A DNA stretch of 64,000 nucleotides from Platycnemis pennipes. Lineage: Eukaryota > Arthropoda > Insecta > Odonata > Platycnemididae. Position 1 is the first letter of the stretch; each line of letters opens with the position of its first letter. The notes beneath the pieces were generated by a model, which was not told the DNA's origin, ran no database searches, and saw only the letters and a list, made by a program, of their open reading frames with translations. The DNA is taken from contig OW121854.1 of assembly GCA_933228895.1 (NCBI GenBank), positions 6,141,131 through 6,205,130 of the forward strand, given 5' to 3'. Below are positions 33,465 to 43,445 of the stretch, piece after piece. A program made the position numbers and the translations under genes.

Positions 33465-34479
33465 GAACCTACCAAGCTGTTGGGCGAACGAAGGTGGGTG
33501 GAGGAGGAGAGGAAGGGAAGGAGAGGGAGGGGGAGATCAGCTGTTGTGGAAGGAGTGGAGGGGAGACTGACCAGTCGATGCCTGCGGGGAAAGGCTTTCT
33601 CTCGCTTGGTGACGATGGAGTCGGCAGGACATCCGCCAGGAAGAAAGAAACGTGTAATTGGAGTGGGAGCAGCTCTGGAAGGGGTTTTTGCAGGCCTTGT
33701 GGGTCGCAGGAGACCCCTGGGAGTAACTCGCCATTCAACAGCTGGATGAGATCTCGCTACCATTTTCCTGTACCGGACGATCTTCGCCCTGGTACCATAC
33801 CGCGTGAGGCCGAAGTCCCACTGACACATCCTTTCCCTTGTCTTAACAATAATTCTGAGGTAGTCAGCAGCAATGCCGTAATAGAATGAATTATTGTTGT
33901 CAGGGTTGGGACGTGCGTTGTGAACATTCCTTTTCACATTAGTGAAAGTACATTCTCTATTTTAATGTTTTGACGATGAGGATTGAAAAAAGATTAGTTA
34001 CTATTTTTGCATTACTTTAAAAAAACCGATCAAGGATTCGACAACTGAGTATGACTGTCAAGGTTTTAATTCCAGTCACCTTACAATGACACTCAATTGT
34101 GGAAACCATGGTTGGTACTAATACTAAGCTAGGGTGAAGATAGTGACTGGTCTTTGCTCATGCCTCATCATGAAGTGCAGTATTTATCTTATCTCTTAGC
34201 ATGGAATAGTGTGTCACTATTTTTGGTTTGATTGAGGTGGAATTCTCATCCATGGCTCAACTGCTCGCGCCGGTAAAATTGCTCGAGCGATGACTGAGAC
34301 AAGAAAAAGAAATCTCCATGTCCCGTTCTTACAACCTGCATTCAATTCCAGGAAAACCTTTGCTTCCCACGGAGTCAAAAAATCCATTTTGTAACATTTC
34401 AGGCAAGATTGAATTTCATGTTGGATCTCAATTTTAAGTGACCGGATTGGCCTTCGGGTTAAAAACCGGAGAATAGAAA
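33465..34479. other. No identified gene; purine-rich and GC-rich block 33480-33790
   Basis: Frames open on both strands (up to 158 codons on minus) reflect GGA/GAG-rich composition. No known domain. Confidence 0.4.
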
Positions 34480-34679
34480 TACACAGTGGGTCCCAGTTCC
34501 GTTAAGACTGCTTGTTTGAATTACCATACAGCAATGATATTTCATGGTGAGTTGCGTTGTTCCTATCCTTGAAGTTTCAGTAATAACCTTGTAGAAGTTC
34601 AAAGTGCTAGTATCTCTGCAGCATGGGTTCTGGCCGCCAATGTAACGTCTCTGACACTCGTCGGTAAATGGGGGTGGAG

Positions 34680-35344
34680 CAACTTCAAGTGTTGGGTTAA
34701 GTTAGGCAAATTTCATGCTGATTTCTACTAAAATGATACTGGTTTCACGAAACTGATTGTAATTGGCGTTGAGGCTCGGTTTTTCCAGTATGAACCTCCA
34801 ACAAAACGGCAGTGTGCAGCGTGTTGAGTCCTCAGAAGCCGAAACCGAAGAAAGTGCACCCGCAGAAGAGTCGTGTGAAGACAATGCTAACAGTTTTCGT
34901 CGATTCCAAAGGTATCATTCAAAAAGGGAGTCTGTATCAGGAGGGAAAACCGTTAATTCTGATTATATGTCATCGTCTTCCATCGTTCGTGGGCGAGAAT
35001 TCATCGAACTCCACCCGAATACCGAGAGGCAGGTTCCTCGTCGAACCTCCACGACAACGCCCCAGCCTAAAAAGCAAAGATTGTACTTGAGTTTTTGGCC
35101 AGGAAATGGGTCACAGTCCTGGATCACACAGTGTTTGCTGGATTGGGCCCCAGCAGACTTCTCGTTGTTCCTAAAATTGAAGTTGGCAACAAAAGGACAC
35201 AGTTACGACACCATTAAGGGCATCCAAGAAGTTTGGACTGCAGTACTAAATGCAATTCTGAAAAGGGACTACAGCTACTGTTTCAAAACAATTTTAAATG
35301 GATTTCAGTTGTACATTGATTCAGGGTTAGACTATTTTGAATAA
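34680..35344 (+). pseudogene. mariner transposase, deleted and frameshifted
   Basis: Mariner transposase binds inverted ends through N-terminal helix-turn-helix motifs and cuts with a D,D34D core. NFKCWVKLGKF (about 34681-34713) is a remnant of the N-terminal NIKFCVKLGK block. Most of the DNA-binding part is then missing. GVEARFFQYEP near 34772 stands where GDETW.YQY is expected, so the first catalytic Asp is changed. PKPKKVHPQKSRVKTMLTVF follows in another phase (from about 34830), then after further shifts LDWAPADFSLFLKLKL (about 35140-35190) and IDSGLDYFE at the natural C-terminus. Dead copy. The 193-codon frame at 34763-35344 is a mixture of correct and shifted phases. Confidence 0.85.
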
Positions 35345-35375
35345 ATATAGGGATTTTTCCAACATAATCAATGAA

Positions 35376-35507
35376 CAAATTCTGAAGATTCAGGCGATAT
35401 GGAGTGGAAGCGAAACATGATAACACAGAAAGAAAAACACGAGCCAAATCCACAAAAATTTTTCCAACCATTTTTGTGGATTTGGCTCGTGTTTTTCTTT
35501 CTTTGTT
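35376..35507 (+). repeat. 132-bp insertion with 12-bp target duplication (hairpin family H)
   Basis: Direct repeats ATAATCAATGAA at 35364-35375 and 35508-35519. The insert starts CAAATTCTGAAGATTCAGGC GATATGGAGTGGAAGCGAAA, like the copy at 1400. It then forms a 40-base inverted repeat (35420-35459 with 35470-35509, one mismatch) around a 10-base loop. It lies in the mariner 3' UTR and is younger than the mariner. Confidence 0.75.
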
Positions 35508-35566
35508 ATAATCAATGAATTTCATTTTTCATGGCCAAGTCTAACGGAACTGGTACACACTGTGTA

Positions 35567-36251
35567 TCTCTTTATCGGCACTTTTATCTTCTGGAATCAC
35601 AACCTTGGAGGTCAGGACTTTCTTTGGCTTTGCAGGTCCGGCACTATACTACCCGGAAAGGGCCGAGGACATTGCTGTGTTGAGAAGAGGATTCAGCGCG
35701 ACAATGGATTCAGGAACTAAACGCTTTCAAGACAGCGCGAATTCTCTTCCTAGCCCGGGCCACTATCAGGTAATTTAACCCTCATTTTTTTCCAAGACAC
35801 GATTTCATCTATTGCGTCTCCGTTTGCAAGTCGAGGACATACATTTTCTCACCTAGGCACTTGCCATTTTTGCTGCAGTAAGTTAAATATCGGGATCTTA
35901 AAGATGAGAAGAAACCTTAGAAAAGAATAAATTTATTTTTTCTTCAGTACTTACCTACCCTTACTTTGTAAGAGTTAAAGGGAAATACGATATTAATTGG
36001 AAAACATGGTAGATGAGCACCATCTGGAAAGTAAGACGCCTTGCTTCACCACTTCTTATTCAGCGCCATTAATCGCCTCTGCGTACTTTTCTCCATGGAG
36101 TGCGTTGCCATGGACCTGTGAAAACGATTTGAATATTTGAAAATTTAGAAATACTGAATAATACAGTCAGTCTGGGAATGGGATAGGTATACATGAGATC
36201 ATAATAAGATATTTTTCATGAAGTCAACAATCTGGTCATTATGCATTAACT
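35567..36251. other. No recognised feature
   Basis: Mixed composition, only short frames, no repeat ends seen. Confidence 0.5.
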
Positions 36252-36818
36252 CAAATCTACATCTACACGATACCCTGCAAGCCACCGTGAGGGTATGTGG
36301 CAGGGGGTAAAGATCACTAAGCATGCACTATTGACATGCAAACAAGCAACTATAGGGTTACTTGCAACTAGATTGTTAGTATCTATAGTATTTCAGGGAT
36401 TAATACATGCATCATGCTCTACAGACTACTTTAAATATTCCCCGACTTATCCGTTTGCAATGCTGCCTGTTCTGTTCTACTATATAACGGGGAAACGCCA
36501 TTTTGAATCTATCAGTGCGGCAATCTATCTCTCTGATCTTATTTATTTGGTCGAATCTAGCATAATACGCTGGTGTTTTAATATGTGCCTAACATCTTCA
36601 GTAAAGCTATCCGATTGAAATTTCTCTAATAGATTTTATCTGTACTTTAACCTAAGCTCTGTTCATGATTCGCACCCTAGTTTTCGTATTAATTCCGATA
36701 CGGTACTAAACCTATGGTGACACATTTTAACGAACTTAGCTGCTCTACGCTGCCACTGTCTAGTTCTCTGATCAAACCTAATTCATTCGGATCCCATACA
36801 CTGGGGTAAATGAGGTAT
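36252..36818 (-). mobile_element. CR1-type LINE C-terminus and 3' end
   Basis: The 3' terminus at left (plus-strand ATCTACATCTACACGATACC CTGCAAGCCACCGTGAGGGT) leads into the UTR. The coding end reads LIYPSVWDP on the minus strand at about 36790-36815, the CR1 block ..LEYAASVWDP. QRRAAK-type sequence follows (CTGCTCTACGCTGCCACTGT CTAGTTCTCTGATC). Many stops. Confidence 0.75.
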
Positions 36819-37534
36819 ACCATATGTATTGGTGTACGTCGGAAACAATACGGAATGCGAGTCTCGCGTAAGGAGCTTTCTTAAATTTCAAAGGACCAAA
36901 TTGCATCAAGAATTGAATTGCTTGTTTTGTAGAAATTCTATTCACGCTTCGGCAAATGTTTTTACAAGCAAGCATGTTGATTATGATATTTTACCAATTT
37001 TCAATTTCTTCGTTCTAAAACCACGAAGGATTTTATTTTCCGAGCGATAGATTGCACGCGGTTGAAAAAATAATGCCTAATATGTGCCTAGTAAAATGTA
37101 AGATTCGCCCCAAATGAATTAGAGGTGGGAATTTGTTAGAACGTTGGCACGTGTGCCCAAGTCTTCGGTATGGCTGCCGTCAAGCATACGAAGTGCAGTA
37201 TACGGGCTCAATAAAAACTACCTTCATAGTTATTATATCTCAATAATTACGTTTTCTTCCTTGTCTTCAAGCAAACACTAAGATTTATATTAAGTGCTAG
37301 CGCATTTTGAATCATTTCAAAGCAGAATTTCAATTTTGACTTGGAACATAAGTAAGTCCATCATTACAGAGAAGGTATAATATCGGCCCACGGGTAAAAA
37401 ATTATACCGGTTACTGGCGTGAGTTTAAATCGTTTTTGTGTTATTATCCATATTCATAGTATGCTTTGAGCAAGACCGATTAAAAATACAATTATCTAGC
37501 AATACAAGGATATATCCACGGGTGATGTTTATCT
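36819..37534. other. No recognised feature
   Basis: Open frames 36778-36975 (minus) and 36829-37050 (plus) overlap the CR1 edge and show no other domain. Confidence 0.45.
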
Positions 37535-37910
37535 ACAGCTACTCAATGCACTGCAAGCCACCGCGAGGGTGTGTGACAGTGGGTGAATATCACTAAACAT
37601 GCACTACTGACAAGCAAATATGCTACTGCATGGAAACATGTTAGATAATTGGGTAATATGCAGCTAGATGGTTAGTATCTACACGAAAATAAAGGGATTA
37701 TTGGTTGTTAATGCATGGATCATGCACTACTGACAACTTTAAACATGTTGCACCTACCTTCTCGTTTGCTATGCTGCTTATTGTGTTCCCTTAGAGTATG
37801 GTGGAAAAAGAACATTTTGAATGTATCGGTACGGCAATCTACCCCTCTAATATTATTTTTCTTGGTGAATGCAGCATAATGCACAGGGATTTTAAACCTC
37901 TGGGGTAAAT
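37535..37910 (-). mobile_element. CR1-type LINE 3' UTR
   Basis: Left terminus GCACTGCAAGCCACCGCGAG GGTGTGTGACAGTGGGTG. Then the family blocks AAACATGCACTACTGACAAG, TGCAGCTAGATGGTTAGTAT, AAAGGGATTATTGGTTGTTA and GAACATTTTGAATGTATCGG. Same subfamily as the copies at 36.3 and 48.3 kb. Confidence 0.75.
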
Positions 37911-39004
37911 CACTTACAGAGATATCGCCATTCTAATTTTTTGAATTTAATAATTCAAAAATTACTTGCAGCGATTTGGAGTCAAGAGAAATGGTCTTAA
38001 GGTTTATCCCTGTTGTATTTCACCAAACGCAAGTGATACATTATACACTCATTGAGAAATGTCCCCAGCGTTTAGGGACGTGGGATGAAAACTCCATTTA
38101 TGATAGTTTTTGAGAAAGATTTCTCTGCATCTGCGGAAATGCTCTTAGCAATAGCAAAAGGAAAAGTTTCGTAAACTGCTATCTTCACGAGTCATATATA
38201 AATTTACGACTGCCGGAGAACGAAGTGTCAAATGCAAAAGCTACAAAAAATTAAGTGCGGAGGACGACAGTCAAATGTTTTCTGCCACTCCGAAATGAAA
38301 TGTTGACTCCAACTTCTCTCCTCTGTCGCCTTTCCCTTGGCTCGCCTCGAAACCACCCTCGACCCCCCCCCCCTCACAACCGAAATCCCTCCCGCCACCC
38401 CCTCACCCACTCCGGGGCCAAATAAAAGGGGGGGGGGAGGAATGCGACACGAAGCAACGATACTTGGGAAGCGAATATTTCATAAGGAGAGAGAGAGAGA
38501 CGCTGAGAGGATAACGATGGAAAGCTGCTGTACTGGAAATATTAATGGGCGAATAGCGAAATAAAAGGCTTCGTGTTCAGTTCGAATGCAGTGGAGAAAA
38601 CCCTTGTTCTCCTTTCTTACCGAGAAAAGACTAGAGGGCTTTCTTTAATAATGCTAATACTTGAATATTGAAAAAAAGGTTTTTGTTACTTACTACTACT
38701 AACCTCTTTTAGAGATCTAGATGCTTAATGTAGGAATGCCAAGTTGCTAAACGTTCGGGAAATATGCGACCGAAGGTCCCTTTTTGCACTAGTGGTAGAT
38801 ATTGTTCCCATTCGAAGTAAACTTCATTCAATGCCGTTTAGTTCTCGGAAATTTTCGAGAATTTATCTGAAATCCGGCTTCAATATTAATAGCTTAATAA
38901 CAACGTGAAATAAGTTTTAGAAGATAAGAATTGACTGTTAATATTTACTTTACTGTTAGCCTACTGTATTAAATCCCAGAAAACGATGTGCAATAGTGTT
39001 TTGA
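37911..39004. other. No recognised gene; low-complexity C/G-runs 38363-38440
   Basis: Frames at 38228-38564 are produced by CCC/GGG runs and a short GA repeat at about 38490. No domain recognised. Confidence 0.45.
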
Positions 39005-39143
39005 TACATGTAATAGGTTGTGAAGGATGTAAAAGAGAAGAATTACTACAATATGAAGAGGTTGGCCGACAGAAGAATCGAGTGGAGGGCTGCGTCAAAC
39101 CAAACCTAGGATTGTTGACCAATGAAAATGATGATCATAAGTG
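39005..39143 (+). mobile_element. RTE LINE 3' end
   Basis: Plus strand. GTTGTGAAGGATGTAAAAGA GAAGAATTACTACAATATGA AGAGG encodes VVKDVKEKNYYNMKRLADRR, and CTGCGTCAAACCAAACCTAG GATTGTTGACCAATG is the tail. Close to the 20 kb copy. Confidence 0.85.
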
Positions 39144-39324
39144 CTGAGTTTGTGTTATTTTGTTAATGGCTTTAAAAACTATGAATTTTATTTGGCAAAG
39201 CATTGGCCATTTAAGTTTTTAGGAAGGCGGATGTAAATTTGAAATTTGATATCAGTGCAATATGCTTGCTAAAAATTTATTGATTTTTAAATTTGAGAGA
39301 CGGAGAAACATGATTGAATGGAAA

Positions 39325-39445
39325 ACGTGAAATTAGTATGCTCCTCTTCGTAAATAACATCGCCATCATAGAGGAAAATCGAGAGGACCTGCGGACCATT
39401 TAGGAATTCGATGGAGCTATCACTCCCAAAATATATGATGTAGGT
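39325..39445 (+). mobile_element. RTE LINE reverse-transcriptase fragment
   Basis: ATTAGTATGCTCCTCTTCGT AAATAACATCGCCATCATAG encodes ISMLLFVNNIAII, equivalent to ISMLRFADDIALI of the 20 kb LINE. The catalytic Asp pair has become Asn-Asn. Stops follow. Placed downstream of a 3' end of the same family, so it belongs to a separate insertion. Confidence 0.65.
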
Positions 39446-39684
39446 ATGTCAATGGGGAGAAACTTAAGTCAATGTGGGCGTGTGGAAGAGGGAAATAAAA
39501 TGAAAACATGGCGTGGAGATCAGGACAGTGTCTTGGCAACCGAAATCCCTAATTTTGTGAAAAAAAAAGTTCTTTTGCTAGTCGTCCAACATGGTAGTTT
39601 ACGACGTAAAAAGGCATCTTGAAGATACTTATGGAATTTAATAGTTTGAACAGTCATTCAAGAAGTGGACCTATTGGTCATCAC

Positions 39685-40345
39685 CATTAGTCAGCATTCA
39701 TGAGATCGGTTTCACGCTCTCCACTGAAATTTTCTATCAGCTAATCTTTTCATATTTACGTATTTTTTCTCTTTCACATCCTTCATTATTTGTTATATGC
39801 ATCTCATAGACGCGATTCTTAGGGTATTCTGAAGACTTACCTTTTCCCCAACTGTTCTTTGGATTTCATGATTACTTAATCAGTCGATCCATTTAATCTT
39901 CATCATTCTTCTGTAGCACCACATTTCGAATGCTTCCACCCGTCTCCGCCGCTGTCAATGTCCTTGTCTCACTGCCGTGAAGAAGCATGCATACGGATGT
40001 ACGTTATGATGAATTGCTTCTACACTTCTTTGCTTGAATTTCCAGTAGTAAGAATAACCTTCTTTTTTGATAGTTTCCTCTTTGCCTGGGCTATTTTATT
40101 GACTATTTCTTTCTTGCTTCGACCATCGTTGGTTACTCGGCTTCCCAGGTATCAGAACTCTTTCACCTCTCAAGTTCAACGTTAGTTCTAGCCTCTTGTC
40201 TCTTGCTGCACACCATAATCTTAGTCTTCTTCATTTTGATCTTCAGCTGATATCTGGCCGTTGACCTTTCCATGGTTATTGCAATCTTATTCAGACCCCT
40301 CTTTGTCTCTTGCTATGTCATCGGCGAATCGCAGCATGATAAAGA
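39685..40345 (-). mobile_element. RTE LINE fragment, 660 bp, frameshifted
   Basis: Minus strand. From right to left it covers the RFADDIA block (ATGTCATCGGCGAATCGCAG CATG), the QLKI-KK.K block (CTTCATTTTGATCTTCAGCT), the YLGSR block (GTTACTCGGCTTCCCAGGTA), the RKQ.I block and MWCYRRM.KIKWID (AATCTTCATCATTCTTCTGT AGCACC). Small deletions break the frame. Its 3' tail is not preserved. Confidence 0.8.
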
Positions 40346-40919
40346 TAAGAAGCCCGAATGCCGAAGTGTAAAATCTAAGAGGCTTAATGGAGACCTTCCT
40401 TCCTCCGAGACAGTATTTCAGTTGGGCGTCACCAATTAGTCATGACGGTGTCCCACCCACTGAAATCACGACCCTCGTCCTCCCTGCATCCAAATGGCCT
40501 GCTTCCCGGCTGAGGGTGAATACGCAGCATTCAAGACGGTGTAACCCTTCGCGTGTTATCCGGCTTGTGTGTCACAGCCGCTCGCTTACACTGCCACCCC
40601 TGGGGAATTAGCATGACGCCCCAGGGGTGGCCTCTTGTCCGTAAATCACTCGTCCGCGCCTGTCCGACTGTCGTCCAGGCGCTAGCGTCTCCTTGGCCGC
40701 TCTCTCGCCACGGGTTTGGCGTGATACGGCACACGTCTCCGTGGCCGCCCAGCTGCCCGTCCGATCCCTTGCACGGAACACCCAATGTGAACACTTGGGG
40801 AATGTCCTCTAATCTGCATAATTGTCCCGCAGGCAGGATGAAAAGGTGACCCTCGCTAGTGGTTGCTCCGCTGTCACGCATACGCTGAGTCACTACATCG
40901 CCGGGGTTACTCATAGGTC
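40346..40919. other. GC-rich segment, no identified gene
   Basis: Overlapping frames of up to 127 codons on both strands (40387-40914). Contains an imperfect CACCCCTGGGG / CCCCAGGGGTGG inverted pair at about 40595-40630. No known domain. Confidence 0.4.
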
Positions 40920-40927
40920 ATCTATAT

Positions 40928-41260
40928 CAGCGGCGTCGTAAGTGGGGGGCAGAAGGGCATTCGCCCCTCCACCCCCTGAATTTGCCCCGGGCCCTTGAGA
41001 AATGAGTCTTCATTAATAAAAATTAAATTTCACTTGTTTCCAGCTTGCCTTTTCCCTTCGGACGCATATTCTACCACCTTCATATGCACTCTTAGCGGGA
41101 TTCTACTACTTAAGTATTTAATATTTAATATTAGTAGTCTCAACCCCCTTGTATCCGCAAAAAAATGCGGGTTCTTTTCATTGGAGCCGGGCCCTTTTCT
41201 AAAGAGCCGGGCCCTTTTCAAGGTTGGCCCCTCCCAGTGAAAATAGTTCCGACGCCCCTT
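40928..41260. mobile_element. hAT-like MITE (333 bp) with 8-bp target duplication
   Basis: Bounded by ATCTATAT at 40920-40927 and 41261-41268. Ends CAGCGGCGTCGTAAG and, read inward, AAGGGGCGTCGGAAC, matching at 11 of 15 positions. CCGGGCCCTT is repeated internally (left once, right twice). No coding capacity. An 8-bp duplication and a CAG start fit hAT. Confidence 0.8.
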
Positions 41261-41268
41261 ATCTATAT

Positions 41269-42465
41269 GCTCTTAGGAAGCAATGAACTTAGGAAGCAAT
41301 GAAACTTCTTGTGCTATTAAGATGACACTTTCAAAACTATCGCCATGCGGGAAAGTCACTACTCAAATTGTATGGAAACGTTTGCAGTTGCATACCAAAC
41401 ATGCAATGAGTTGACAAAAGGAATTGCGGTAGGTAATATGTTATATGCCAATAGTGTCTTGCAGACATAAAAGAACTAGAACTTAACATTTATGTTAAAA
41501 TGGTCACTCGGTATTACCAATATAGTATTAATAACTTAAGCGATTTTTGAAGCATTGCTTTAGCTGTAATGTAGTTCATACCGAACCTACCTTCATGATG
41601 AATTTTATAGCTCGGTAGCTAAAAATTTGTTCTTCCCGATTGTCTAAAGCAAACAAACTGAAAATGATGTTTTCGAGAATAGGAATTCCTTTGCACACTG
41701 ATTTTTGTTTTTGCAATTAATTAAATCCTCTTTTGTCATTTTTGAAAGGTCGGCGTTAAATTTTGCCGAATAATTTACGAAATATTGGGGATATAACTTC
41801 GTCGAAGAGATTATTGTTTCTCGAAAAATTTTCTAGGCTACAATGCAAGGTTTGAAGATGGTGCGTTTTTTATGTTTATATCTTGTTACTTCTCAATGCG
41901 ATGGAATGAGAGAGATGAAAATAATTATGCAATTTAGGTGAACGATTGTGTTTCCAGAGTTGAACTGCAATATTGCGTTTTCGTCACAAACTCTGTGACA
42001 TTTTGGTTTCTATGGAGTTTGTATTTTCCTTGGTTACATCCCCCTGACCTCAATTATGTTAGCTACTCTTTTAAAGTGGTTCTGCATAGTGAGATTTACT
42101 TTTTATTTGAGTTTTTAGTGAGATTTACTTTAAATGGGGTTTCCAAACTTCCCCTGACCTTGGTGATGATGGCCTCAGCTCATCCTCAATTGCTTGAACC
42201 ATCCAGCATTAGTCAATAGTCAGACTTATGCCACGGAGAAAGTGTGCACATCGAAGTTTCCCCGTCTTTAATGGCCTGTTTTCCGATCAATAAAAACAGT
42301 GTTTTTGTGCATATGGAGTTCGGTACGTCCAACGATACTCATAATATCATTTCATAGCGTTTGCATCAATTCATTTGTCCTTGTTCTAAGCATTTCCTTG
42401 TCGTCCACCGATATTGGCCGTGGTATTCCTGAGGGCCTTATTAGAGATTTAGAGTCTGTCCTACA
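41269..42465. other. No recognised feature
   Basis: AT-rich sequence. Frame 41938-42219 (plus) contains internal near-repeats (GTGAGATTTACTTT) but no domain. Confidence 0.45.
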
Positions 42466-42637
42466 TTTTAAGGCGCCGCAGACAGCAATGGGACGGGTGA
42501 GAATTGATTCGGAAGGCAAAGAAAAAAGCGTGGAGAGAATCCCGGTGTCGAAATCAACCAGCTGTTAACGAAATCCACCAAGGGGTTGTCAGTTTAACGT
42601 TCTATCCGACGGACGGATATTGAACTTGGAATGCTCT
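42466..42637 (-). repeat. S1 SINE, head lost
   Basis: Has GTGGAGAGAATCCCGGTGTC G and GTTTAACGTTCTATCCGACG GACGG. The expected tRNA-like head is replaced at the right by a CR1 3' end, so the CR1 insertion or a rearrangement has removed it. Confidence 0.7.
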
Positions 42638-43064
42638 CCATCTATATCTACATTTACCCTGCAAGCCACCTCAAAGGTGTGTGGCAGGGGGTGAATTCTC
42701 ACCAAACATGCACTACAAATCATGCATTTAAAAGGATTTATATTAATATATAGTCTAGGCTGCAATATTTAAAAAGATAAAAATAGCAAACCATGCATGC
42801 AAAAACGTGCTGTTAGTTGGGGTACCTTCAAGTCCTCACTTCAACATGCAACTACTTATGCTATCCATTGATACACCCTTATTGGATATATTTACCGTTA
42901 TTCATATCTATAATTGTACGAGAGAAAAAGGACATTTTGAATCTGTCTGTTCGGCAACCAATTTCTCTAATTTTGTAATCATGGTCCAGTCTACAATAGT
43001 AAGTTGGGGTTCGCAAAATATTTTTAACGTCATACCTGAAAACATGGTCTTGAAATTTATTCAT
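42638..43064 (-). mobile_element. CR1-type LINE, last coding block plus 3' UTR
   Basis: Minus strand. 43064-42879 reads FQDHVFRYDVKNI, then RLDHDYKIREIGCRTDRFKM and SFFSRTIIDMN, the C-terminal block of CR1 proteins (SFFPRTI-type). The UTR continues to the terminus at left (ATCTATATCTACATTTACCC TGCAAGCCACCTC). Single open frame over this stretch, so less decayed than its neighbours. Confidence 0.85.
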
Positions 43065-43445
43065 CTACATCTACATAATACCCTGCAAGCCACCACGAGG
43101 GTGTGTGGCAGGTGGTGATTTCTCACCAAACATGCACTACATATCATGCATTAAAAAGGAATAGTATTAATATAGTAGTCAGAACAACACTATTTAAAAA
43201 AAGATACAAATTGCTAAGCAAACATTTATTTAGGAGATTAAGTCTAAATTTCAATCTGCAATCTGACAATGATTCCCATTTTAATTCAGTTAATAGACTG
43301 GTTACGCTAACATAATTATCGTACCGTCCCTTTACTAATCTTTCCGATCTTCGCTGCACACGTTCAAGTTCGTTATTTAGACCGATTTCGTAGGGATCCC
43401 ATACACTGGCAGCATATTCCAAATGAGGTCTAACAAGATAAAAAA
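43065..43445 (-). mobile_element. CR1-type LINE C-terminal fragment in tandem with previous copy
   Basis: Minus strand. VRPHLEYAASVWDPYEIG, then LNNELERVQRRSERLVKGRY DNYVSVTSLLTELKWESL and RLKFRLNLLNK give a continuous CR1 C-terminus (about 43440-43210). It then jumps to the 3' terminus (plus-strand ATCTACATCTACATAATACC CTGCAAGCCACCACGAGGGT). The final SFFPRTI block and most of the UTR are missing, so it is internally deleted. It directly abuts the 42.6-43.06 kb copy. Confidence 0.85.

Larger units (their letters stand above)
34482..35564 (+). mobile_element. mariner element, internally deleted, with nested insertion
   Basis: Ends CACAGTGGGTCCCAGTTCCG and, read inward, CACAGTGTGTACCAGTTCCG are flanked by TA (34480-34481 and 35565-35566), as for Tc1/mariner. 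The interior encodes a broken transposase, and a 132-bp hairpin insertion sits in its 3' UTR. Without the insertion about 950 bp remain, shorter than the usual 1.3 kb. Confidence 0.9.

Noticed and set aside
33461..33937. 158-codon Pro/Ser-rich frame
   Set aside because: Result of purine-rich strand composition; frames are open on both strands at once.
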